Shown one piece after another: positions 15,805 to 23,839 of a stretch of 50,464 bases of DNA. Position 1 is the stretch's first letter. Every line of letters starts with the position of its first letter. This stretch comes from Planctomycetota bacterium (lineage in GTDB: Bacteria; Planctomycetota; UBA1135; GCA-002686595): NCBI GenBank assembly GCA_016872795.1, contig VGYZ01000023.1, positions 1 to 50,464 of the forward strand, written 5' to 3'. Below the pieces are notes generated by a model. It worked only from the letters and a program-made list of their open reading frames with translations, was not told where the DNA came from and ran no database searches. The translations under genes and the position numbers were made by a program.

Positions 15805-17634
15805 GTGAGCGTCCGCTGCCGCACCGAAGCCAGCCCGGATCGCCCGGACGTCGTTTCGCACGGCCCCGTGCGGACGTCGCGCGTGGCGCGCTGGCGCATG
15901 CTCTTCCTGATCGCCATCCACGTGGCGATCGCGCTGCACGTGGCCCACTGGGCGGCCGCTGGCTCGACGCTGACGCCGCTCGAGCCTTCCGAGTCGATCG
16001 AGCTCACCGCCAAGGGCGTGCTCAACGCGGGGGCGATCTTCTTTGGCCTCGCGATCCTCTCGACGGCCCTCTTCGGGCGCTTCTTCTGCGGCTGGGCCTG
16101 CCACCTCGTCGCCATCCAAGACGGCTGTCGCTGGCTGCTCGAGAAGCTCGGGCTCCGGCCTCGTCCGGTGAACCTCGGGCTGCTCGGGCTCGTGCCGCTG
16201 GTCGTGTTCGTCTACATGTTCCTCGCGCCGCTGCTGCCGCGCATCGAACAGGGACTCGGGCTGGGCATCGCGCACAGGGAGTTCATGACCGAGGGCTTCT
16301 GGGACACCTTCCCGGGGCTCGAGATGGCGCTGCTCACGTTCTTGGTCGCCGGATTCCTGATGGTGTGGTTCCTCGGCGCGAAGGGCTTTTGCGCGTACGC
16401 ATGCCCGTACGGCGCCGTGTTCGGCATCGCGGACCAGCTCGCGCCGGTGCGCATTCGCGTGACGGATGCGTGCGAGGGCTGCGGCCACTGCACGGCGGTG
16501 TGCACTTCCAATGTGCGCGTGCACCAAGAAGTGCGCGACTGGAAGGCGATCGTCGATCCCGGCTGCATGAAGTGCCTCGACTGCGTGAGCGTGTGTCCCA
16601 AGGACGCGCTGTATGTCGGCTTCGGAGCGCCGGCGATCACGACGCGGCGCGCGCAGCCCGTGCAGCGCCTCGCGGCCGGGCTCGTCGCGCGTCTGCCGCG
16701 CCTCGTGCTGACCGCGGCCTTTTTGTGGAGCGCCTTCGCCGTGCTGCTCTCGGGGCAGGGCACGCTCGAGGGACGCTGGGCCAGCGAGCTCGCAGGCCTC
16801 TCGCTCGCGCTAGCGTTGCTCTTTCCGGGCAAATCGGAGCGGCGCGGCGGCCCGACCCCTGCCGAGGACATCGTGCTCGCGGGCGCGTTCCTCGCGGCGG
16901 TGTTCGCGCTGCGCGGTTATCAACTCCTGCCGTGGCAGGAGGAGCGCGTGCCGCTGCTGCTCGCGCTCGGGCTCGCGGTGCTCTTCGCGCTCGCCGTGCA
17001 CCTGTGCGTGCGCATGCTCGGGCGCTCGGAAGTCGCGCTGCAGGCCTGGGATCTCGTCCGCGCGGGCAAGGTCACGGCCGCGGGACGCACCGTCGGGCTG
17101 GTCGCGCTCGCGTTCACCGGGCTGGTCGCGCTCGCCGCGCGCGCGCAGGTGTCCGAGGGCCGCGAGGAGCGCTCGGAGCGCGAGGCGCGCGAGCAGCGCG
17201 CGGCGCAGGAGCGCGAGCTCGCCGCTGCACGCGAGGCGGCGCGCTCCGACTACGAGCGCGGCGTGCGCGCGGCCCAAGCCGGGCGGCTCGAGGATGCGGC
17301 CGCGGCGTTCGAGGCCGCGCTCGCGCGCGATAGCGACTTCCGCGAGGCGCGCGAGAATCTCGCGGGCATGTACTGCGCCTTGGGCCGCTTCGAGCTGGGC
17401 ATCTCGCACTATCGCGAGGCGCTCGCGCGTCACCCCGAAGACGCGGACACGCACGCGCTGCTCGGACAGGCCTGCGCGCAGCACAACGACTTCGCCGCCG
17501 CCGAAGCCGCGTGGCAGGCGGCCATCGCCATCGAACCGGCGCACCGCGGCGCGCGCGAGGGGCTCGCGATACTGTGCGAAGAGCGCGGCGACGCGGCGGG
17601 AGCGCGCGCCCACCGCGCCGCGGCCCATCGCTGA
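15805..17634 (+). CDS. Polyferredoxin membrane protein (NapH/CcoG-like) fused to TPR repeats
   Basis: 609 aa fusion. The N-terminal part has membrane helices (about residues 31-50, 65-85 and 128-148) and the 4Fe-4S membrane-family motifs FFCGWACHLVA and FCAYACPYGAVFG. Two ferredoxin-type clusters follow: CEGCGHCTAVC and CMKCLDCVSVCP. More helices span about 295-450. A Glu/Arg-rich helix then leads to at least three TPR units (about 490-600; for example REARENLAGMYCALGRFELGISHYREAL). This suggests a redox membrane protein with a protein-docking tail. The side of the membrane and the partner are unknown. GTG 15805 has CACAAT 6 nt upstream (15793-15798), which supports this start. It is divergent from the kinase gene. 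Confidence 0.85.
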   Translation: MSVRCRTEASPDRPDVVSHGPVRTSRVARWRMLFLIAIHVAIALHVAHWAAAGSTLTPLEPSESIELTAKGVLNAGAIFFGLAILSTALFGRFFCGWACHLVAIQDGCRWLLEKLGLRPRPVNLGLLGLVPLVVFVYMFLAPLLPRIEQGLGLGIAHREFMTEGFWDTFPGLEMALLTFLVAGFLMVWFLGAKGFCAYACPYGAVFGIADQLAPVRIRVTDACEGCGHCTAVCTSNVRVHQEVRDWKAIVDPGCMKCLDCVSVCPKDALYVGFGAPAITTRRAQPVQRLAAGLVARLPRLVLTAAFLWSAFAVLLSGQGTLEGRWASELAGLSLALALLFPGKSERRGGPTPAEDIVLAGAFLAAVFALRGYQLLPWQEERVPLLLALGLAVLFALAVHLCVRMLGRSEVALQAWDLVRAGKVTAAGRTVGLVALAFTGLVALAARAQVSEGREERSEREAREQRAAQERELAAAREAARSDYERGVRAAQAGRLEDAAAAFEAALARDSDFREARENLAGMYCALGRFELGISHYREALARHPEDADTHALLGQACAQHNDFAAAEAAWQAAIAIEPAHRGAREGLAILCEERGDAAGARAHRAAAHR

Positions 17635-17807
17635 GCGTCAGGGCCAGTTTTTCGCCCTGCGCCGCCCAACTTGCTCTACAGTCGTTCGTCTCGTCGCGCC
17701 GTCGGGGAGCGGACCGGGAGTCGCCTCTGCGGCTCGGTTGCCATCCCCCCCGACGCCACGCGCGGATCGCTCACCGAAGACGCTCGAAGCCTCAGGAAGC
17801 TCAACCG

Positions 17808-20105
17808 ATGCACGCTCGTTCCACCACGACTTCTCTCCGTCCCATCCTCGCCGCGGCAGCGCTGCTCGCGGCGAACGCCCCGCTCCTCGCCCAGTCGACG
17901 AGCACAGCCGCGCCCACATCCTTGCCGCAGTCCCCTGCGCCGGATTCCCCTGCGCCGGATTCCCGCGCGCACCTGCGCGAGTTCCTGCTCGAGGGTGAGC
18001 TGCTGCTCTTCCCGCAGGCCGAGATCGCGCTGAGCGAAGGCTGGAGCCTCGGCGTACTCGGCGTCGACGCCGCCGAGTCGATCTCGTCGCATCTGCAAGG
18101 TCGCGCCGAGCTCGTCCGCGAGGCCGGCCAGCCGGTCGCGTTCGGCTCGAGCCGCATGGCGACGGGCGCGGGTCAGTTCGTGCTCGCCGGCCCGGCCGGA
18201 GAGCAGCTGGGCTTGGGCGACCTCTCGCTCGTCCTCTACGACGGTGAGTGGACGCTGCTCGCTCACTCCGGTGACCTCGCCGGCCGCCCCGTGTTCGTGC
18301 TCGCGAGCAAGGACGGCGCGTGGCTCGAGCGCGGCGAGGACTTCGCCGTCACGGGCGAGCTGCTGTTCGCTCCCTCGCTCGCGCTCGAGCTCGGTCTGAC
18401 ACTCGACGCGCGCACGCCGGTTGGCGCGCTGACCTTGCTCGGCTCCGCGATGTTCGACCCCGCGCGCCCGCTCACGGCTCGCGCGCCCGCCGCGGCCGGA
18501 GCGCTCATCGGGCCGGATGTGGTCGTCAGCACCATCGGCTCGACCTTCGGCGAGTACGGCGCGGTCGGAGACATCGGCGGCTACGCGGTCACGACTGTCT
18601 CCTGCAATGTCGGCGACCAAGAGGCGATCTGGATCGACTCCGGCGCGCAGCCCAACCGCCACCCGGTGATCGGCACGCAGCTCTACCGCTTCAAGACGGT
18701 CAACGGGGCCACGCGTTTCGAGCAGATCGGCATGAGCTGGCTCAAGCACGGCTTCTGCGCTGCGGACGCGCCCAGCTGCACTTCGATCAACCCCAACGGG
18801 ATTTCCAACCCCACCTACGCCGGCAACGGCAGCTGCGACTGGCTGGGACTGTTCGCCACCGACACCTACTCCGACGGACTCAACGCCTCGCAGCCCGGCT
18901 GCGGCCCGCGCTCGGAGATCCAGCCGTGGACGGGTGCCTATCCCTTCCCGTACCAGCTGGGTGCGGGCGCGAGCGGCAATGCCATCTACAAGCGCTTGCA
19001 GGTGCACAAGAACGAGCTCGATCCGGCTCAAAATGTCGGCGCCACATACTGGGGCGAGGTCGTCTACATCTGCACGGACGAGCCCGCCGCCAACCGCTAC
19101 AACAACTACTCGATCCGTTCGACGACGGTCGGGACCTTCGCGAGCGGCCAGTACGGCCTGAACTTCGCGGGCTCGACGATCCCGCTGAAATCGGCCGTGA
19201 TGCACTGGGCGACGATCGATCCGGGCGTCACCGTGCGCTCGGTCGACGTGGCGGGCGATGGTCGTCTGTACCTCGCCTACAAGACCACCCAGCTCACCAA
19301 CGGCCAGCACCACTACGAGTACGCGCTGTTCAACATGAACAGCGACCGCGGCGCGCAGGCGATTTCGATTCCGCTGCAGGCCGGTACGGTTCCGACCAAC
19401 ATCGGCTTCAAGGACGTCGACTACCACTCGGGCGAGCCCTACTCGGCCACCGACTGGAGCGCGACGGTCACGCCGGGGACGAGCATCGCGTGGTCGACCC
19501 AGACCCACGCGCAGAACGCCAACGCCAACGCCCTGCGCTGGAGCACGACCTACAACTACCGCTTCGACGCCATCGCGGCGCCGGTGCAGGGCACCATCAC
19601 GGTCACGCTCTTCAAGCCCGGCACGCCGACCACGGTCACCTTCCTCGCGGATGTCCCCGGAACCGGCTGTGGCTCGTTCGTCTACTGCACGACGAGCTCC
19701 ACGACGCTGGGCTGCGCCCCGCAGATGTCCGGCACCGGCAGCGCGAGCGCCACGGCGAGTTCAGGCTTCCAGATCACATGCTCGAGCCTCGAAGGCGGCC
19801 GCACGGGGCTCGTGTTCTTCGGCATCGGCCAGACGAGCCTTGCCTGGGCGCTGGGCTCGACTTCGACCCTGTGCGTGACGACGCCGGTGCAGCGCACCGC
19901 CCCGAGCCAGTCCGGTGGCACCGTGGGTCAGTGCAACGGCTCGATCTCCATCGACTGGAACGCGTGGCGCGCGGCGAACCCCGGCGGCCTCGGCAGCCCG
20001 TACACCGCCGGCGAGATGTTCTACGCGCAGACCTGGTTCCGCGACCCGCCCGCGCCCGCGGGCACGAACCTCTCGAACGGCTTGGGCTTCACCCTGTGTC
20101 CCTGA
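17808..20105 (+). CDS. Secreted protein of unknown function, tandem paralogue 1 (no TSP3 insert)
   Basis: Exported protein of 765 aa. The signal peptide is clear (MHARSTTTSLRPILAAAALLAANAPLLAQ, cleavage near residue 29). Three parts can be seen by comparison with the next gene. The N-terminal beta-rich domain is about residues 45-235. A strongly conserved core (about 235-610) includes LYRFKTVNGATRFEQIGMSW and NMNSDRGAQAISIPL. The C-terminal Cys-rich module (about 620-765) ends in CP. I cannot name the family; similar proteins appear to be common in related planctomycetes. Start codon choice is supported by AGGAA at 17794-17798. A possible -10 (TACAGT, 17677-17682) would give a leader of about 120 nt. 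Nothing suggests an enzyme active site. Confidence 0.88.
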   Translation: MHARSTTTSLRPILAAAALLAANAPLLAQSTSTAAPTSLPQSPAPDSPAPDSRAHLREFLLEGELLLFPQAEIALSEGWSLGVLGVDAAESISSHLQGRAELVREAGQPVAFGSSRMATGAGQFVLAGPAGEQLGLGDLSLVLYDGEWTLLAHSGDLAGRPVFVLASKDGAWLERGEDFAVTGELLFAPSLALELGLTLDARTPVGALTLLGSAMFDPARPLTARAPAAAGALIGPDVVVSTIGSTFGEYGAVGDIGGYAVTTVSCNVGDQEAIWIDSGAQPNRHPVIGTQLYRFKTVNGATRFEQIGMSWLKHGFCAADAPSCTSINPNGISNPTYAGNGSCDWLGLFATDTYSDGLNASQPGCGPRSEIQPWTGAYPFPYQLGAGASGNAIYKRLQVHKNELDPAQNVGATYWGEVVYICTDEPAANRYNNYSIRSTTVGTFASGQYGLNFAGSTIPLKSAVMHWATIDPGVTVRSVDVAGDGRLYLAYKTTQLTNGQHHYEYALFNMNSDRGAQAISIPLQAGTVPTNIGFKDVDYHSGEPYSATDWSATVTPGTSIAWSTQTHAQNANANALRWSTTYNYRFDAIAAPVQGTITVTLFKPGTPTTVTFLADVPGTGCGSFVYCTTSSTTLGCAPQMSGTGSASATASSGFQITCSSLEGGRTGLVFFGIGQTSLAWALGSTSTLCVTTPVQRTAPSQSGGTVGQCNGSISIDWNAWRAANPGGLGSPYTAGEMFYAQTWFRDPPAPAGTNLSNGLGFTLCP

Positions 20106-20160
20106 GTCACGCCTGACGCACGCGAGCGTCGCGAGAAAGTTCGAGCGTGCGCGCCTGAAG

Positions 20161-20191
20161 CGGCCGGAGCCCTGCCATGGGACTCCGGCCG
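20161..20191 (+). terminator. Hairpin after paralogue 1
   Basis: CGGCCGGAG (20161-20169) pairs perfectly with CTCCGGCCG (20183-20191) around a 13-nt loop, 56 nt after the stop codon. No T tract follows, so intrinsic termination would be weak; it may protect the 3' end. Confidence 0.45.
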
Positions 20192-20403
20192 CCGTGTTGG
20201 GTGGACCGCCACAGCGCGACGCCCCGTGCGAGGTTCTCTCGAGCCCCGCTCGGCGGCTCCCGCCCCGGCCTGAGGGGGCGGGCGGCTCGCGTCCCTGTCC
20301 GGATCGCGCGGAACATGGAAAGCCTGTCCAGCGTCGTAGGGCGGCGGATCTTCTTTTTTCCTGCCGCTTCCGCGGTCGGTAGCACAAGTTCGCGGCTCGC
20401 GGC

Positions 20404-20409
20404 TAGACT
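20404..20409 (+). promoter_or_regulatory. Candidate -10 of paralogue 2
   Basis: TAGACT is identical to the hexamers before the tRNA, PSD1 and esterase genes. Initiation here would give a leader of about 120 nt before the ATG at 20538. No clear -35 is visible. Confidence 0.4.
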
Positions 20410-20434
20410 TGGAGGGTCTCGCGGGCGCACTCTG

Positions 20435-20488
20435 CCCCCCCCCCTGTCCCATCGGCCCTTCTGGGGGGCTGGGGCCGGGGTGGGCGGG
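20435..20488 (+). other. C10 tract and G-quadruplex-type motif in a 5' leader
   Basis: Ten consecutive C (20435-20444) are followed by five G tracts: 20463-20468, 20471-20474, 20477-20480, 20482-20484 and 20486-20488, with loops of 1-2 nt. This meets the standard quadruplex pattern. The C tract could instead pair with the first G tract, so two structures may compete upstream of the ribosome-binding site. Confidence 0.55.
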
Positions 20489-20537
20489 CGCGCTCGAGCC
20501 CCGTTATATCAGGAATCAGGAGCCATAGGGAACCCCC

Positions 20538-23500
20538 ATGAATCGATGCCTCGTTTTGAGTGCCGCCGCGCTCAGCCTCGTGTCCACGGTCGCCGCCGCC
20601 AACGAGCTCTCGTTCGAGTCGCGCGGCTACTTGCTTTCTGGCGAGCTGCTCGTGTTCCCGCGCGCCGATCAGGGTCTCCCTGCCGGCTCGTCGGTGGGAG
20701 TGATCGGCGTCGACGCGGACCAATCGCTCGTCGCCAACCTCAAGGGCATCGCGGAGCTCTACCGCAGCGACCGTGGCGTGGCGGGCTTCGTCTCGCAAGC
20801 CATGTCGACCGCGCCGGGCCAGTTCGTGATCACGACGCCCGACGGGCGCGAGCTCGGGATCGGCGATCTCTCGGTCGCCATCTACGACGGCGTGTGGTGC
20901 GTGATTTCCAACTCCAGCGATCTCGCCGGTCGCCCGGTGTTCGAGTTGCCTGACCAAGCCGCCTTCATCGAGCGCGGCGAGCAGTTCTCGCTGACCGGTG
21001 AGCTCGTCATCGCGACTGCGCTGGCGGAAGAGCTCGGCCTCGACCGCTCCGCGCGCCTCCCGATCGGTTCGATCACCCTGATGGGCTCGGCCATGTTCGA
21101 CCCTGCCCGCCCGTTGAGCCTCTCCGCGCCCGCCGCCGCCGGCGCAGTGATCGGTCCTGATGTCATCGTCAGCACCATCGGCAACACCTTCGGCGAGTAC
21201 GGCATCGTGAGCGGCACGGGCGCCTACGCCGTGACGACGGTGTCCTGCAATGTCGGCGACCAGAACGCGATCTGGATCGACTGCACCAGCGGCGCCAACT
21301 GCAACCAGCACCCGGTCATCGGCACCCAGCTGTACCGCTTCAAGACGGTCAACGGTGCCACGCGCTTCGAGCAGATCGGCATGAGCTGGCTCAAGCACGG
21401 CTTCTGCGCCGCGGATGCGCCGAGCTGCACCTCGATCAACCCCAACGGCATCACCAACCCGACCTACGTGAGCAACGCCAGCTGCGACTGGCTCGGTCTG
21501 TTCGCCACCGACACCTACTCGGACGGCCTCAACGCCTCGCAGTCCGGCTGCGGCCCGCGCTCGGAGATCCAGCCGTGGACCGGCGTGTTCCCGTACCCCT
21601 ACCAGCTCGGCAACCCCAACACCTCGACGATCGCGACCTACAAGCGCTTGCAGGTCAAGAACCCTGACCTCGACCCGGCGCAGAACTCGGGCGCGACCTA
21701 CTGGGGCGAAGTCGTCTACATCTGCACGGACGAGCCCGCGGCCAACCGCTACAACAACTACTCGATCCGTCAGGCCACGGTCGGCGCTCCCAACACGGCC
21801 GGCCAGTACAACATGTCGTTCACGGGCACCACCATCCCGCTCAAGTCGGCGGTGATGCAGTGGGCGACGATCGACGCGGGCGTCGTGGTGAGCTACGTCG
21901 ACGTCCCCAACGACGGTCGCATCTACCTCGCTCGCAAGGTCACGAACGTCGGCGGCGGCCAGTACCACTACGAGTACGCGCTGTTCAACATGAACAGCGA
22001 CCGCTCGGCTCAGGCCATCTCGATCCCGCTCGGCAACGGCTCGGGCGCCACCAACATCGAGTTCAAGGACGTCGACTACCACTCGGGCGAGCCGTATGTC
22101 GGCACCGACTGGACCTCGACGGTCAACGGGGGCTCCAACATCTCGTGGGCCACGCAGACCTACACTCAGAACGTCAACGCCAACGCCCTGCGCTGGAGCA
22201 CGACCTACAACTACCGCTTCCGCTCCTCGGGCGCGCCCGCCCCGGGCAACGTGACGGTGACGCTGTTCAAGCCCGGCACGCCGACGCAGATCACCTTCAC
22301 CGGCGTCGACGTCCCCGGCGGCTCCAACTGCCCGGACACGGACGGTGACGGTGCCAACGACTGCGTCGATGGCTGCCCGAACGATCCGCTCAAGCAGGCC
22401 CCCGGCCAGTGCGGTTGCGGCGTGCCCGACACCGACAGCGACGGTGACGGCGTGGCGAACTGTGTCGACGGCTGCCCGAACGACCCGCTCAAGTCCGCCC
22501 CGGGCGTCTGCGGTTGCGGCGTGGCCGACACCGACAGCGACGGTGACGGCGTGGCGAACTGTGTCGACGGCTGCCCGAACGATCCGCTCAAGACGGCTCC
22601 GGGCGTCTGCGGTTGCGGCGTGGCCGACGCTGACAGCGACGGCGACGGCGACCTGAACTGTCAGGACAACTGCCCGACGACCTACAACCCGGCTCAGGCC
22701 GACGGCGACCAGGACGGCGTGGGCAACGCCTGCGACAACTGCCCGCAGACCGCCAACACCAACCAGCTCGACACCGACAACGACTTCGTCGGCAACGCCT
22801 GCGACAACTGCCCGACGGTGTACAACCCGCCGCAGGGCGACAGCGACGGTGACGAGGTCGGCGACGCCTGCGACGGCTGCCCCAACGACGCCAACAAGGC
22901 GGCGCCGGGCGTGTGCGGTTGCGGGGTGGCGGACACCGACTCGGACGGCGATGGCACTCCGAACTGCAACGACCTGTGCCCCAACGACCCGAACAAGGTC
23001 GCGCCCGGCACCTGCGGTTGCGGTGTCTCGGATATCGACACCGACGGCGACGGCATCAAGGACTGCAACGACAACTGCGACGCCATCGCCAACCCGACGC
23101 AGGATGACTGCGACTCGGACAGCGTGGGCGACGCGTGTGAGATCGCTGCCGGCACGCAGTGGGATGTCAACAACGACGGCACGCCCGACCAGTGCGCGGC
23201 CTGCCCCGGCATCGTGACCTACTGCTCTCCGTCGACCACCTCGAGCGGTTGCTCGCCCGTCATGTCGGCCTCGGGTTCCCCGAGCGTCGCCGCGTCCTCG
23301 GGCTTCGTGCTCACCGCGAGCAGCGTCGAAGGCCAGAAGCAGGGCCTGCTCTTCTACGGCGTGTTCGGACCGAAGGCTTCGGTCTGGGCGCCCGGCAACA
23401 CGAGCACCCTGTGCGTGAAGTCGCCGATCCAGCGCGCCACCGCCGTCAGCACCGGCGGCACCACCGGCGGCTGCAACGGCTCGATCTCGCTCGACTTCCA

Positions 23501-23645
23501 GAGCTTCCTCGCCACGCGCCCGACGGCTCTCGGCCAGCCTTTCCAGGCGGGGATGATCGTCAATGTGCAGGCGTGGTTCCGCGACCCCACGGCTCCGGGC
23601 ACCACGAATCTCTCGAACGCTCTGCAGTTCAAGACCTGCCCGTGA
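20538..23645 (+). CDS. Secreted protein, tandem paralogue 2 with thrombospondin type 3 repeats
   Basis: Exported protein of 1035 aa. The signal peptide is MNRCLVLSAAALSLVSTVAAA. It shares the layout of the preceding gene: N-terminal beta-rich domain (about residues 25-225), conserved core (225-595) and C-terminal Cys-rich module (about 885-1035, ending KTCP). Between core and C-terminal module is an insert of about 280 residues absent from paralogue 1. It is made of Asp-rich thrombospondin type 3 repeats (units such as DTDSDGDGVANCVDGCPND) that in known proteins bind calcium and form disulfides. The N-terminal domains of the two proteins are clearly more diverged than the core. AGGAG at 20518-20522 supports the start. 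Function is unknown; a structural or adhesive surface role is inferred. Confidence 0.9.
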   Translation: MNRCLVLSAAALSLVSTVAAANELSFESRGYLLSGELLVFPRADQGLPAGSSVGVIGVDADQSLVANLKGIAELYRSDRGVAGFVSQAMSTAPGQFVITTPDGRELGIGDLSVAIYDGVWCVISNSSDLAGRPVFELPDQAAFIERGEQFSLTGELVIATALAEELGLDRSARLPIGSITLMGSAMFDPARPLSLSAPAAAGAVIGPDVIVSTIGNTFGEYGIVSGTGAYAVTTVSCNVGDQNAIWIDCTSGANCNQHPVIGTQLYRFKTVNGATRFEQIGMSWLKHGFCAADAPSCTSINPNGITNPTYVSNASCDWLGLFATDTYSDGLNASQSGCGPRSEIQPWTGVFPYPYQLGNPNTSTIATYKRLQVKNPDLDPAQNSGATYWGEVVYICTDEPAANRYNNYSIRQATVGAPNTAGQYNMSFTGTTIPLKSAVMQWATIDAGVVVSYVDVPNDGRIYLARKVTNVGGGQYHYEYALFNMNSDRSAQAISIPLGNGSGATNIEFKDVDYHSGEPYVGTDWTSTVNGGSNISWATQTYTQNVNANALRWSTTYNYRFRSSGAPAPGNVTVTLFKPGTPTQITFTGVDVPGGSNCPDTDGDGANDCVDGCPNDPLKQAPGQCGCGVPDTDSDGDGVANCVDGCPNDPLKSAPGVCGCGVADTDSDGDGVANCVDGCPNDPLKTAPGVCGCGVADADSDGDGDLNCQDNCPTTYNPAQADGDQDGVGNACDNCPQTANTNQLDTDNDFVGNACDNCPTVYNPPQGDSDGDEVGDACDGCPNDANKAAPGVCGCGVADTDSDGDGTPNCNDLCPNDPNKVAPGTCGCGVSDIDTDGDGIKDCNDNCDAIANPTQDDCDSDSVGDACEIAAGTQWDVNNDGTPDQCAACPGIVTYCSPSTTSSGCSPVMSASGSPSVAASSGFVLTASSVEGQKQGLLFYGVFGPKASVWAPGNTSTLCVKSPIQRATAVSTGGTTGGCNGSISLDFQSFLATRPTALGQPFQAGMIVNVQAWFRDPTAPGTTNLSNALQFKTCP
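22362..22658 (+). repeat. Three 99-bp tandem repeats within the TSP3 cassette
   Basis: Units begin at 22362, 22461 and 22560, each encoding 33 residues starting CVDGCPNDPLK and ending in a DSDGDG segment. DNA identity between units 2 and 3 is very high, pointing to recent in-frame amplification. More diverged units continue to about 23170. Confidence 0.85.
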
Positions 23646-23677
23646 TGGCGTGAGCGGCGCGGCCGCTCCTGCGAAAC

Positions 23678-23712
23678 GAGCCGGGGTGCCCTTGGGGCGC
23701 CCCGGCTCTGTT
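23678..23712 (+). terminator. Rho-independent terminator after paralogue 2
   Basis: GAGCCGGGG (23678-23686) pairs with CCCCGGCTC (23700-23708). The stem continues inward through a T-G wobble and GCCC/GGGC to a 3-nt loop, and TGTTT follows. It lies 32 nt after the stop codon. Confidence 0.8.
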
Positions 23713-23795
23713 TCTGGAGCGGCCTTGGGAGGAGCAACGGCGGGTCAGGTCTTGAACTGCAGCGCGTTCTTCCGGTGCGTGCGGCGCGCGTGGCA

Positions 23796-23825
23796 GGGCG
23801 GGGAGGGGGTGGGGCAGTGGGGGGG
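23796..23825 (+). other. G-quadruplex-type G tracts directly upstream of the PSD1 gene
   Basis: Five runs of three or more G (23796-23798, 23800-23803, 23805-23809, 23811-23814, 23819-23825) are separated by 1-4 nt. They occupy the place where a -35 element would be, abutting the -10 hexamer TAGACT. Confidence 0.55.
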
Positions 23826-23826
23826 C

Positions 23827-23832
23827 TAGACT
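23827..23832 (+). promoter_or_regulatory. Candidate -10 for a leaderless PSD1 transcript
   Basis: TAGACT is followed by 7 nt and the ATG at 23840; no ribosome-binding site fits between them. Confidence 0.5.
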
Positions 23833-23839
23833 GGAGCGC

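Larger units (their letters stand above)
20106..20537. other. 432-bp intergenic region between the tandem paralogues
   Basis: No credible gene is present. It holds a terminator-like hairpin (20161-20191), a candidate -10 TAGACT (20404-20409), a C10 tract and a G-quadruplex-type motif (20435-20488), and the AT-richer ribosome-binding region just before the ATG at 20538 (AGGAG at 20518-20522). Confidence 0.7.

Noticed and set aside
17639..17659. Hairpin CAGGGC/GCCCTG after the polyferredoxin gene as a terminator
   Set aside because: Only 6 bp with a 9-nt loop that contains the T run itself, so it lacks intrinsic terminator layout.
22362..23170. Regular repeats considered as a CRISPR array
   Set aside because: The repeats are in frame, encode Asp-rich TSP3 units and have no constant-repeat/variable-spacer structure; no cas genes are present.
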